Shown piece by piece: positions 16,717 to 25,204 of a stretch of DNA of 64,000 nt. The DNA lies in contig JABTUW010000007.1 of the NCBI GenBank assembly GCA_015075185.1, positions 1-64,000 of the forward strand, read 5' to 3'. Made by a program: the position numbers and the translations under genes. Source of the DNA: Anaerolineales bacterium (GTDB lineage Bacteria; Chloroflexota; Anaerolineae; 4572-78; J111). Each line of letters opens with the position of its first letter. The stretch's first letter is position 1. The notes below the pieces were generated by a model, which made no database searches, was not told the origin of the DNA, and saw only the letters and a list, made by a program, of their open reading frames with translations.

Positions 16717-17187
16717 TTACTCGCTCTCGGTTAGGGGCAACTTTGGGGCAGGCGGGACATTTTTGGCCAAATATTCGGAAGGGGTCATCTGTCTGGGCCG
16801 ATAAGGAGGCATTCGCGCGGCTAGCTCTTCGGCCTTATGTTCAAGGTCTGCTTTGGCTTGGCGGGTCGCACCCATTTTACCGCTCTTAACATCAACTTCA
16901 ATGGTTCCAATCGTGCCAATTTGCCCCAGTTGAGGCAAGCCAAACGAGACAGGAACCCGCCAGACGACTTGTTCTCCGACCACCAGGGTCGGCGGCAGCG
17001 CCCGCATCAGATAGCTGACCTCCGTCAACAACCACCGGTTGACCTGACAGCGTGCTTCTTCGGCGGTCACTTTAATGTCAAAAGACCGATCCACTTTGAG
17101 TTCAACTGGCCCCTTCTCCGGGATCGTACATGGATCGAGGAGGACCGGTACTGGCTTGACTTCTTGATTTAATTCTGTAGTATCCAT
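16717..17187 (-). CDS. Hypothetical protein paired with the C39-like peptidase
   Basis: 156 aa, unknown family. It contains IGTIGTIEVDVKSGKM and ends in a Pro-rich tail (PPYRPRQMTPSEYLAKNVPP) that could serve as a degradation or recognition signal. It has no signal peptide or membrane segment. It precedes the peptidase with a short gap, so it is a candidate substrate, antitoxin or partner (inference from position only). Confidence 0.6.
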   Translation of the reverse strand: MDTTELNQEVKPVPVLLDPCTIPEKGPVELKVDRSFDIKVTAEEARCQVNRWLLTEVSYLMRALPPTLVVGEQVVWRVPVSFGLPQLGQIGTIGTIEVDVKSGKMGATRQAKADLEHKAEELAARMPPYRPRQMTPSEYLAKNVPPAPKLPLTESE

Positions 17188-17392
17188 TTTTTGATACTCT
17201 TTTGCCCATTATGATACAGACAACTTTTCACATCTGGATCAGAGTATACTTTTTTCGGATAAAAATACAAAAATTTTCTAATTGAATGGTTGAGCCAGCT
17301 GGTGTAATACTCTAACCGTTGGAACCAAACCCTGGACGTCCTGCAAACGCCTTTTTCAAGTGGAGCCCCTTGAGAAACCCCGGCTATAGGTT

Positions 17393-17639
17393 TCAACTCT
17401 TCAATTTCGCCGGGGTGTCTTCGATAGGTAGCCACCGTAGATACTCACCGGTAGGGATAACTGTGTGAACTTCTGCCAAGGTGTGTGTCACGAAGCTGAA
17501 CATTATACCGCGCCCCAATCCGGCCCCACGTGACAGCATTATACCGAAAGACCACCTGACCATTGGGTTTCTCATGGCAATAGTCATCATCCACCCAACC
17601 CTCATCGTTTTCCAGACGCTGTAATTTGCGAATTTTCAT
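17393..17639 (-). pseudogene. Small hypothetical gene, one frameshift
   Basis: The first frame reads MKIRKLQRLENDEGWVDDDY and on to AVTWG; after a shift near 17525 it continues as TLAEVHTVIPTGEYLRWLP and ends at 17393, about 80 aa in total. No family recognised. The span between it and the 156-aa gene (17188-17392) holds no convincing gene. Confidence 0.35.
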
Positions 17640-17789
17640 CGGCTTTCATCTTTGAATTCAGATGGAACGAACTTAGACACCAAATCCTACAACGAGATGA
17701 TTACAAATGCCAAAGCTGGTCTGACAAATCGGAGACCGCAGGTTCGCGCCAGTGCCAGTTGCAAGAATTTTTAGAGTGTTTAAAGGCAC

Positions 17790-19775
17790 TCATTCCGCTT
17801 TTATGTATATTTCCCTCTGCAAATGGGCAAATGTTACAGCCCTACCATTCGACACACTCATCATGCTGGAATCGAGAGAATAATAACGATTAAGAAGCGG
17901 GGTTGGAAATGGCACAAAAATTTTGTTCGGAAAATCTACTTGATGGTTGTTAGGTGTCCAAGGCATTAATAGGCCAAGAGATATTCTGAATGCAAGAGGT
18001 GTTAGTATTACCCGTTGTTTCATTTCATTCAAAAATGTTACGGATTGATGTTCAACTTCAACTAAATCAATTCGGAAAGTAATAGGAGTATAAATTTCAT
18101 CCCATGAAAGTAATACCGATTTCGACCAAGTGTTTGTAGCTTGAGTTCCAGGTGGTTCGGTTAATTGCTCCCAACTTATCCATTGTTTAGGAGTACACAC
18201 AAAGGCAGATAACTCATCATGCCATTTTGTCCAATTTACTCGGTTAGTCTCAGGGTTTAAAAATCTAAGCCATACTCCCACTTGGAAATATGCCAAAATC
18301 TCTGGATCAAGTAAAAGTAAAAACGGTGTATAGAGGCAGAAACCCGCACATGTTTTTCCTTGTTTTGTAATTTGGAAAATCTTGGCTTCAAAATTCTCCA
18401 ACTTCTCGAAACAAATTTCATTGGTCTCCGAGAATAATAATAAACAAAAGTCAGCATGAGAATTAAGAAAGACAGTTAGTCCTTGTGGTAAAGGGATGTT
18501 TGCTACATCAGAAAAGCTTTCACGACGGACCATCTCCAAGCTTAATTGATAAGCCTCAAGAAATCTTTCTCCCAAGCGGTACTGTCTGTACTCAGCTTCG
18601 GCACATTCCATATCTTTGCAGTCGCCAAGCCAATTTGACCTGCTGTATTCCATAGCAACTGTTCGCATTGCTTCAAAGGTCGGTTTGCCCTTCAGAAAGG
18701 ATAGAAAAATTTTGTGCCGTCTCATTAAATCCAAAGATTGTGTGGTAGATAATCTAACTGCATGTGCAATGGCAGCAATTGCCTCACGTTCATCAAATGG
18801 AAATTGATCGAAGGGTTTTTCCAATTCGGTTAGTTCAAATAAACGACGTCCAGCGAGATAATCCCTGAAAGAAGGGTGAGGCCATTCAAGAACGAGATTG
18901 TTGATTTCAAGCAGTAAGCCACTACGAATTATTTCGTCTAGCGCGAGAGGTACATCTTCTGGTCTTAGATGATTTGAGAATGTATCCCTCACAAACGCCT
19001 TTGACATTTGCAAGCTGCGTTTCTCCACAATAGAACGAAAAGCCAAACTCATCAAACAATCTACCTTTGTATCTACATGAATTTGGCCATTTTTTCCTCG
19101 TTGCTCCACTCTTTTTAATCTTTTTTCGATGACTTCACCGTATAAGTCTCGAAGAGTCTTATATTCAAAATTATCACTTTCTGCTAACTCAAGTAAAACC
19201 AAGATGAATGGGCGTTTGTAGAAGTGAGTATAATTTCTCATCTTCTTTCTTGGACAGTCTTATCAACTCAAGTAGCCGTTGTTTCTTATTAGATCCTGCT
19301 TTGCCGCAAAAAGTATTCACAATTTGATTAATTTGGGTGTCTTCCAAAGGCTGTATCTCATACACTTTAAAGGAATCTATATCAGACTTAAAGTCATAGT
19401 GTTCATCGGGTAGCTGTTGGGTAACTAACACATAATTTACCTCGATAGGAACGCATTAGGTGTGCGGATTTCATTTGCACATTGTTCTTTATAGATATGG
19501 GAACTTCATTCAACCCATCAAATAACAAGATTATGCTGTGTTCTTCCAAATTAGGGATAACTTTATCATTTGAGAGGCTATGCCAACCCAGCAAACGTTT
19601 TATTGTGGTCTCTAAATTTTGTGTATAAGACCGCAGGGGACCTGAAGCAAATATGTTGAGTATGGTGATTTAGAGTATAGCCATTTTTTATGGCGGGAAG
19701 TTTTACCGCTACCACTTTTTACCTACAATAACTATTTTTTCAGTCTTCTCCTCTAGCAAAGATAATGTCTTTTAG
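17790..19775 (-). pseudogene. NACHT (STAND) NTPase with large C-terminal sensor, frameshifted
   Basis: Reading on -: Walker A VGK-SGSGKTS near 19730 (one extra A splits it), Walker B LLFDGLNEVP near 19530, then an 80-aa stretch and a 483-aa intact frame (19241-17790). These segments lie in different frames. The 483-aa part starts with a winged-helix-like region (FYKRPFILVLLELAE...) and ends in a domain that I do not recognise. NACHT proteins of this layout act as ligand-triggered switches, often in antiphage defence. The neighbouring nuclease-like gene upstream is a plausible effector. AT-rich composition differs from the GC-rich conjugation genes, suggesting separate acquisition. Confidence 0.6.
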
Positions 19776-19990
19776 AGTCCGACTGACTCTTATTTAAGTA
19801 TCGCAACCATAGTGTTTGTATCCAAGGGTTCAGGCTGAGATGTGGAGAGAAATCGGCTTCTTTTATTATGTTAAGAGGGAATTCATCAGCATCAAGGTCG
19901 CTAAACTTGGGCAATAGTAACAGCAGCATTTCCGAAACAATCTATCAAATTCATTTCTTGCCACAAACTTGCCCTCAGTGGAATAGACTT

Positions 19991-20461
19991 CTAACTCTGT
20001 AACAAGTGCTTTGCTAATAATTCCCTAGCGGATGGAACTGTTGAGGGTATATTTCGTTGCTCACAATATTTATCTAGATCATGTGCGATCTGTTTTATCA
20101 TATCTTGTAGAGTAGAATTCTTCGGATTTGGAATTTTTACTCCTTGGAAACCACTCTTGGCTAATTTGATAACGGGCTGTGATAGAGGACCTACCAATAA
20201 TAACTCGTAAACATCTGCCTCTGTTGAATTCCTTAAATCCAAACACCAAGTTTCTACTGCTCGTTTGCTAAATATATTCCTTGAAGATTTAACTTGAATA
20301 ACTTTGGTGTATCCTGGAAAATGCCATTTGATGTCTACTTTCTCAGACTCATGATTTGGCTCTAAAGCAACAGCTTCCCAAGGCTCTTCACTTTGAAGGG
20401 CTTCTAGGATCGAGACCATAGTTTGAACCAAATATCCTCGTATACCGTCGCTTCCGCTCAT
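19991..20461 (-). CDS. PD-(D/E)XK-like nuclease domain, probable effector of the NACHT gene
   Basis: 156 aa. It has a SGSDGIRGYLVQTMVSILEAL opening, followed by EKVDIKWHF (acidic residue) and VIQVKSS (QxK), the spacing expected of a PD-(D/E)XK nuclease in which Q replaces the Glu. This opening is typical of nuclease domains fused to NACHT or similar NTPases in bacterial defence. It ends 200-250 bases before the Walker A motif. The intervening DNA is coding-like in broken frames, so the two may once have been a single gene. Confidence 0.5.
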   Translation of the reverse strand: MSGSDGIRGYLVQTMVSILEALQSEEPWEAVALEPNHESEKVDIKWHFPGYTKVIQVKSSRNIFSKRAVETWCLDLRNSTEADVYELLLVGPLSQPVIKLAKSGFQGVKIPNPKNSTLQDMIKQIAHDLDKYCEQRNIPSTVPSARELLAKHLLQS

Positions 20462-20612
20462 AAGTTAGAATAGGTCCTCATTTCCCGCCATGTTTAAAAG
20501 AGTCATTGTCAATTATATAAGTACTTTGCGAGTTGACAAAGTTAGAGGAAAATTTGTTCTATTATGTTCTTATCAATAATGGGATTTCAAAGCGTGGGAT
20601 TTGATGAAAACA

Positions 20613-20740
20613 GCCTAACACGCTGCGGTTCAGCAGCCACCATAGAGACTCTCTTAAACGACAAACGACACTCTCAAAGTGCCAAAAGTGACCTGAATAA
20701 ATGCAGAGTCTGTTCGGTCGGCTTGAAACGCTGGGTGGGT
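20613..20740 (-). repeat. attC-like recombination site (degenerate)
   Basis: 128 bp bounded by GCCTAAC (20613-20619) and GGTGGGT (20734-20740). Inside each boundary are complementary arms (ACGCTGCGGTTCAGCAGCC and GGTCGGCTTGAAACGCTG). The centre, with TGCCAAAAGTGACCTGAATAA, is shared with the site at 21950. It lies downstream of the 369-aa gene, as expected for an integron cassette read on -. Confidence 0.5.
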
Positions 20741-20798
20741 GACAACGCCGGATTTAAATCATGGCTGAATGCACAACTGGCGTTTTTATACGCTTTAT

Positions 20799-21908
20799 TC
20801 ATGGAATTACCCATTTCAACTCCATAGATTCGTTATCTTGGGCAATTGTAATTAGGTTAGGAAAGCCTAAAAATGCTTGTGGAGGAATGGGATTACTTGC
20901 ATAAGGATTGTGGACAATCTTTGCTTTAAATTCCTGGGTATCTTGTAACCAAAGGACAGCACTTAAACTCGTATTAAAGACAACAGGTTGGCCGTCTTGA
21001 AATCTGGGAGCAATGATCCCTCTTCTATCACGTGTCATCTGTGTATCTACTATTTCATCATCGTACATTGAGAGTTGCATTTGTTCTTGACCGAATAAAG
21101 CATCCAGAAGTGTTTCTTCGTCGAAGCCAGCACTAAAGGTAGGAACTATAGCTACAACTAAAGGAATATTCATATCTTTTACTTCGCGGTACTTTTTCAG
21201 CTTCTTTGAAATAGTATCCCTTAAAAGTTCTACATTTACCCATTGCGTGAAGGTTGGACCAGCTACCTCGACAGCCTTTTTATGTTCTGTTTTTCTAGGT
21301 ATAAGAGCAAATTTAATTTGTAATTTGCCGTCCTGGTACGTTATTTCATGGGATTGCCTAGTAACTTTTGGATCAAAAGTGTTAAGCCATTCTTTAACGA
21401 ATTGAACGATAGGTTTTATTTTCTTTCCTGCTAATGAAGCCTGGGAAGGGCTACTTAACCATAAATGAAAGTAGTGCTCAATCTCTCCCAAGCGGTAGCG
21501 CAACTCATCCCAAGATTGCATCTCAGCTTGTAACTGTTTGGTAGGAAAAATAGTGGCTACTTCTACTACAAAGCCTGACAGTTCATTCTTGGCTGCAATA
21601 TACCAATCGGGCGTTTTACTACCAAAACGTTTTTCATATTCGAGCTGGTGTCCACATTGTCTAAGCAAGTCCCCCACTACTAATTCGTTATAGGTAGTGA
21701 AGAATTGATCAGGATTTCGTAGACGTTTGATTAAAATTTCCTGATTGCTTATCGGGGTTTGAGCAACCCATTGCTCAATTTTTCTTCTTTCTTCTTCTAA
21801 TTTTGGTTGTGTAGCTAAATAATATAAACGAGGACGCCGATAATTTGGAAGCTGTTGATAACGGGCTTTCAAATCTTCGACCCACTGTGAATCGAAAACA
21901 AAATGCAT
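20799..21908 (-). CDS. Cassette-borne hypothetical protein, possible nuclease fold
   Basis: 369 aa, intact. In the middle, ELVVGDLLRQCGHQLEYEKR and GSKTPDWYI followed by GFVVEVATIF resemble the E...TPD...ExK pattern of PD-(D/E)XK enzymes, but the final Lys is replaced by Ala, so activity is uncertain. It is flanked by attC-like sites on both sides (20613-20740 and 21950-22067), so it looks like a single-gene cassette. It lies within the defence-type island, and a defence role is possible. Confidence 0.6.
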   Translation of the reverse strand: MHFVFDSQWVEDLKARYQQLPNYRRPRLYYLATQPKLEEERRKIEQWVAQTPISNQEILIKRLRNPDQFFTTYNELVVGDLLRQCGHQLEYEKRFGSKTPDWYIAAKNELSGFVVEVATIFPTKQLQAEMQSWDELRYRLGEIEHYFHLWLSSPSQASLAGKKIKPIVQFVKEWLNTFDPKVTRQSHEITYQDGKLQIKFALIPRKTEHKKAVEVAGPTFTQWVNVELLRDTISKKLKKYREVKDMNIPLVVAIVPTFSAGFDEETLLDALFGQEQMQLSMYDDEIVDTQMTRDRRGIIAPRFQDGQPVVFNTSLSAVLWLQDTQEFKAKIVHNPYASNPIPPQAFLGFPNLITIAQDNESMELKWVIP

Positions 21909-21949
21909 GAATATTGCCCTATATACGTAGATGGTAGCCTGATACTATC

Positions 21950-22067
21950 ACCCAACGAGTCGCGTTTCAGCCGCCACGCAGACTTCAATAAATGACACCC
22001 TCAAAATGCCAAAAGTGACCTGAATAACCGCAGAGTCCGTGCAGCCGGCTGGAAACGCTGGTTGGGC
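21950..22067 (-). repeat. attC-like recombination site
   Basis: 118 bp bounded by ACCCAAC (21950-21956) and GTTGGGC (22061-22067). The arms GAGTCGCGTTTCAGCCG and CGGCTGGAAACGCTG are complementary. The centre is closely similar to the site at 20613. Read on -, it starts GCCCAACCAGCGTTTCCAGC. Confidence 0.6.
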
Positions 22068-22480
22068 GGCAACGCCGGACTGAAACTACCCCCGATTGCA
22101 CAACAACTGACACCGCCATACATTCTACCCACGCTCACAAACAACTTACAAATGGAAAACCGCGTCAACTAACTAGGCACGATGCCGGGGTCGTGGGCGC
22201 AGGTGCTTTCAATTTACTCAAACTTTGCCAGCAGCCTACCTCCAATTATAGAAAAGCACGGTGCCTTTTTCCTGGTTTTTAATTTGCTTTCACTCCGGGG
22301 CGTGATGTGTGGAGCGTTTGCGGGTGCTTTCCTCGCAAAGAGCGGAACGTATGACGCCCCGACCATTGTGGTTGGTTTACCTTTCCAGCTTCTCTTACTA
22401 GTCGTAACCGATTAGGGTAAAGAATTTGGTCCCACTAACCTTTGTATAACTTTCGCCCATCGCTTGCCAGAGCAGACTAT
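22068..22480. other. 413-bp stretch without a convincing gene
   Basis: A 77-codon frame on + (22182-22415) is open and partly hydrophobic, but it has no ribosome site and no recognised family. It may be the remains of a cassette between the attC-like site and the MltR-like gene. Confidence 0.3.
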
Positions 22481-22918
22481 TCAGAATAGATAATTTGCTC
22501 TCAGATATTGGGCACGGGCTTCCTTTGGCGCAATTGGTTGATTATTTATTTCTACATTCTTCGGAAACCATAGTTCTGCACATCGGCTAGCCACACTTTG
22601 AGAGTCAAAGTTCAATGGGGTATCAAAATGAGCAAATTCATTCCTAATTTTGCGAATCAGGTTCAAATCGTGGTACGATTTTTCACCGTAAAGCCCCAAA
22701 GAATATGCCAAATCTATTTTAGCACTAAAACTACCAAGGGCTTGGGAGGCATCAAAGAGTTTCTCCGTAACTTTATTATCTAAAAGATGAACCCTAATAG
22801 CTTCTTCAAGTCGTCTGTCAAGAAGGGAAGCCCCAATGATTGCCGCCCCTCTATCTGTTTGAGATTCCAACTCTTCAATTATTTGACGATGAGTTTCATC
22901 TATTATGGACCAAACCAT
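22481..22918 (-). CDS. MltR-like protein
   Basis: 145 aa from the ATG at 22918, chosen because AAGGAGTT lies 5 bases upstream. It has the MltR family features: DRGAAIIGASLLDRRLEEAI, LFDASQALGSFSAKIDLAYS, and YHDLNLIRKIRNEFAHF. MltR was described as the repressor of mannitol genes in enteric bacteria, but many homologues sit alone and are structurally alpha-helical without a known DNA-binding domain. There are no mannitol genes nearby. It starts the - strand group that ends with the NACHT gene. Confidence 0.75.
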   Translation of the reverse strand: MVWSIIDETHRQIIEELESQTDRGAAIIGASLLDRRLEEAIRVHLLDNKVTEKLFDASQALGSFSAKIDLAYSLGLYGEKSYHDLNLIRKIRNEFAHFDTPLNFDSQSVASRCAELWFPKNVEINNQPIAPKEARAQYLRANYLF

Positions 22919-23078
22919 GCGAACTCCTTTTCTAGCCGCCCAACTAGAAGTCGGCCTCAAATGAGGCGCGATACTTTTACACATCACTTTAATTCATAAC
23001 CGATTACATCCCACAATATCACATAAACTAATGACCGTCAATCTGATTTAAAAGCTTACTTACAAAAATTGCCGCCTA

Positions 23079-23107
23079 TTGACACAACCCCCAAGTTCTG
23101 TTAGACT
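23079..23107 (+). promoter_or_regulatory. Sigma-70-type promoter of the second conjugative module
   Basis: TTGACA (23079-23084), 17-base spacer, TAGACT (23102-23107). Transcription would start about 23114, just before two tandem hairpins, and run into the replication-relaxation gene. Confidence 0.65.
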
Positions 23108-23120
23108 ACGGATAATAAGA

Positions 23121-23170
23121 ACAGGCAACGGCAGATAACCCATCGCGGTTATTTTTCGTTGCCTGTTTTT
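23121..23170 (+). terminator. Leader hairpin 1 (terminator-like)
   Basis: ACAGGCAACG (23121-23130) pairs perfectly with CGTTGCCTGT (23157-23166). An inner ATAACC / GGTTAT stem extends it, and T's follow (23166-23170). It lies between the promoter and the first gene, so it can act as an attenuator. Confidence 0.7.
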
Positions 23171-23185
23171 CGCTTGCGTGCTCAA

Positions 23186-23237
23186 AACGGGTGGCGAAGG
23201 ATAGTCCAAAGTGACTATCTTTCGCCGCCCGTTTTTT
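23186..23237 (+). terminator. Leader hairpin 2 (terminator-like)
   Basis: AACGGGTGGCGAAGGATAGTC (23186-23206; a 21-base arm) pairs with 23213-23233, with two mismatches and a 6-base loop, followed by a run of T. The structure is a strong intrinsic terminator placed 44 bases before the start codon of the next gene. Confidence 0.75.
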
Positions 23238-23280
23238 ATTTGTCCCAGAGCCAGCCAAAACGCCAATGAAGGAGGAATAT

Positions 23281-24270
23281 ATGGCCGTAACCGTGACCCA
23301 AACCCTGCCGCCGTCGGCAGCAGATAGAATATATACTCCCAGAGGAGAAGACGGCCTGGACCGCCAGGCGCTGCGGGCCGCTATCGATGAGTTGGCCCGG
23401 CATGGTCGGATTACCGGCCGGGATGAGCGGCTGCTGGAGGTGCTGCGGGAGGTGAGCGTGTTGAGCCTGGATCAGGTCCGCCGCTTGCTGTGGGCCGAGG
23501 CTAAGGAGAAAACGGCCTACAGCCGGCTGTCCTTTTTGCTCAACCAGCATCTGCTGACCAGCGCCCGGACGCCGCGCAGCGGGATGAAAACCTGGGGCCT
23601 GCTGGTGCGCAAGGTCTACGCCCTGGGCCCGGCCGGCCGGTTGTGGCTCCAGGAAGAGGTCAACAACGGCCACGTGCCCCGCTACCTGAAGCGGGACCAG
23701 GTCCTGCACGACCTGCTGGCCGCTGAGTTTTTTATCCGGTTGAGCGAGGCCGTCCTGCGGCGGGGCGAGGCCTGGAGCCTGAGTTGGGCCGGGGAACGGC
23801 TGGCCAGTTACTGGCCCAGGGCAGACGCAGCGCCGGCGATCGCCCCGGATGGGCTGAGTATCGTCCGGCAGCGGCACACCAACGGGAAGGTCGCCACCCT
23901 ACCCTTCTTTGTGGAGATGGATGCCGGCCGGGAGGCGCACGGCCGGCTCAGTTCGGACTGGGGCCGGAAAGTGGTCGGCTACGACCGGTTCATGGCCAGC
24001 CAATGGGAGCAGCACCCGGAGCTGGGCGACCTGGAGGCCTTTCCCCTGGTGGCGGTCATTACCCACGGCCATCAGCGGCTGCTGAACCTGGTTAGCTCTA
24101 TCACCGAGAAGCGGCAGCAACCGGTGATTTATTATCTGGCCCTGTGGCTGGACTTGATGGCGGGCCAGGATGTGTTGACCGCCCCGGTCTGGCTCATCAT
24201 TACGCCTGAGGGGGAGATTATCGGCCGGGAACGCAAGCAGCGCCAGTCATTGCTGCCGGTCAGCCGGTAA
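23281..24270 (+). CDS. Replication-relaxation family protein
   Basis: 329 aa from the ATG at 23281, chosen for the AAGGAGG 5 bases upstream; an in-frame ATG at 23266 lies before that site. Residues about 30-110 form a winged-helix-like region (RHGRITGRDERLLEVLREVS, then LSLDQVRRLLW), followed by RDQVLHDLLAAEFFIRL and a nuclease-like half with VEMDAGREAHGRLS. This is the plan of the Replic_Relax family (PF13814) found on plasmids and integrative elements of Gram-positive and related bacteria, thought to act in replication or DNA processing for transfer. It is the first gene after the hairpin leader. No other relaxase is visible in the window. Confidence 0.7.
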   Translation: MAVTVTQTLPPSAADRIYTPRGEDGLDRQALRAAIDELARHGRITGRDERLLEVLREVSVLSLDQVRRLLWAEAKEKTAYSRLSFLLNQHLLTSARTPRSGMKTWGLLVRKVYALGPAGRLWLQEEVNNGHVPRYLKRDQVLHDLLAAEFFIRLSEAVLRRGEAWSLSWAGERLASYWPRADAAPAIAPDGLSIVRQRHTNGKVATLPFFVEMDAGREAHGRLSSDWGRKVVGYDRFMASQWEQHPELGDLEAFPLVAVITHGHQRLLNLVSSITEKRQQPVIYYLALWLDLMAGQDVLTAPVWLIITPEGEIIGRERKQRQSLLPVSR

Positions 24271-24331
24271 CCGGCGGAGCAGAGCTTAACCTCGCGGCCC
24301 GGCCGCCGGCTGTATTACCAGGAGGACACCG

Positions 24332-24793
24332 ATGATTCTGCGTATATTCTATGCCTTGATGGGAGCGATAGTGGGCCTGATCTGCGGCCTCGCCTGGGAC
24401 TTGCTGCTGGATGGCAGTGCCGTGGATTTGAGTACCTGGCCACCGGTTGGGTTCATGAGCGCCAGGCTGGCCCTATGGGGGTTAGGAGGCATGGCGGCCG
24501 GCGCTTTGATGGTTGTACCTGATGAGGCTGCGGTGGACAACCACCGGTATTACAGCGTGGTTTACCCACCACTGGTGGAGATGCAGCCGGCGCGCTGCGC
24601 CTGGTGCGAAGGGCAGGGCCGGAAACTGCTTTTGTTCAGATGTCCGGTCTGTGGCGGCCAGGGGAGCGTTCTGGCTATCCGGCCCAAAAAGAAGTGCGCC
24701 TGGTGTGGCGGCCTCGGCCGGCGCTTTCTTTTTTGCCGCTGCCCGGCCTGCGGCGGCGCAGGTTGGCTGCAGCCCAACCCTCACGTTCATTAA
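24332..24793 (+). CDS. Membrane protein with DnaJ-type zinc finger
   Basis: 153 aa. Two hydrophobic segments (about 3-25 and 43-62) are followed by four CxxCxGxG motifs: CAWCEGQG, CPVCGGQG, CAWCGGLG and CPACGGAG. That is the number and order of the DnaJ cysteine-rich domain, which binds two zinc ions and unfolded polypeptide. There is no J domain. It would place a chaperone-like zinc module at the inner face of the membrane. An AGGAGG site precedes the ATG. A role in handling transferred proteins is possible. Confidence 0.7.
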   Translation: MILRIFYALMGAIVGLICGLAWDLLLDGSAVDLSTWPPVGFMSARLALWGLGGMAAGALMVVPDEAAVDNHRYYSVVYPPLVEMQPARCAWCEGQGRKLLLFRCPVCGGQGSVLAIRPKKKCAWCGGLGRRFLFCRCPACGGAGWLQPNPHVH

Positions 24794-24819
24794 CAAATTG
24801 TACCGGCAGGACGGGAGAC

Positions 24820-24931
24820 GTGTCTTGTGAGAACAATCCCAACAAGGGTATCCGGGCGGCAGTGGCCGCAGGCGTGTCTCGTACCGCCAGCAAATCAGCC
24901 TGGCTAGCCAGGGATATCGAGGAGGCCAGGA
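24820..24931 (+). other. MSCE-type leader, truncated or overprinted
   Basis: From GTG at 24820 the frame reads M-S-C-E-N-N-P-N-K, then GIRAAVAAGVSRTASKSAW, which matches the leader found on about eleven other proteins in this window. The frame stays open to 25431, but from 24932 another gene with better coding character lies over it. Either only a short leader peptide is made, or the gene has been truncated. Confidence 0.5.
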
Positions 24932-25204
24932 ATGGAAGTACCCGATGTAGCGGCAATGGCCCGGCTGGCCCGGGAGCACTGGCAGGAGCACCGGCCCACC
25001 TTATACGCCCACCTGGCGCAAACGGGGCAATTGGAGGTGATGATCGAGACCGCCGCCAGGCAAACCCTGGAAGCGATGGAACGCCTGATCAGCCGGGGAA
25101 CGACGCCGCTCGAAGCCTGGCAACTGATGCGGGAGGAGTGGCTCCTGGTTCCGGAGGAAGAGCGCAGCGACTTGAGCCCCGAGGCGCTCTCCTGGCCAGC
25201 CTGA
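24932..25204 (+). CDS. Small helicase-associated hypothetical protein
   Basis: 90 aa. It is mostly helical: MARLAREHWQEHRPTLYAHL, then AMERLISRG and WQLMREEWLLVPEEE. A ribosome site GAGGAGGCCAGGA precedes the ATG. Similar small proteins often precede large DarB/SNF2-type helicases of mobile elements (family knowledge from memory, not a search). It ends where the helicase coding sequence begins. Confidence 0.6.
   Translation: MEVPDVAAMARLAREHWQEHRPTLYAHLAQTGQLEVMIETAARQTLEAMERLISRGTTPLEAWQLMREEWLLVPEEERSDLSPEALSWPA

Noticed and set aside
17730..17765. tRNA-like 3' end (GCAGGTTCGCGCC) as a possible integration site
   Set aside because: Only the T-loop-like words are present; no acceptor stem or anticodon arm could be built around them.
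20564..20827. 87-codon frame on +
   Set aside because: It runs through the attC-like site and has no protein features.
22182..22415. Small hydrophobic protein gene on +
   Set aside because: No ribosome site, no family, unlike the coding strand of its neighbours; kept only as a note in the gene-free stretch.
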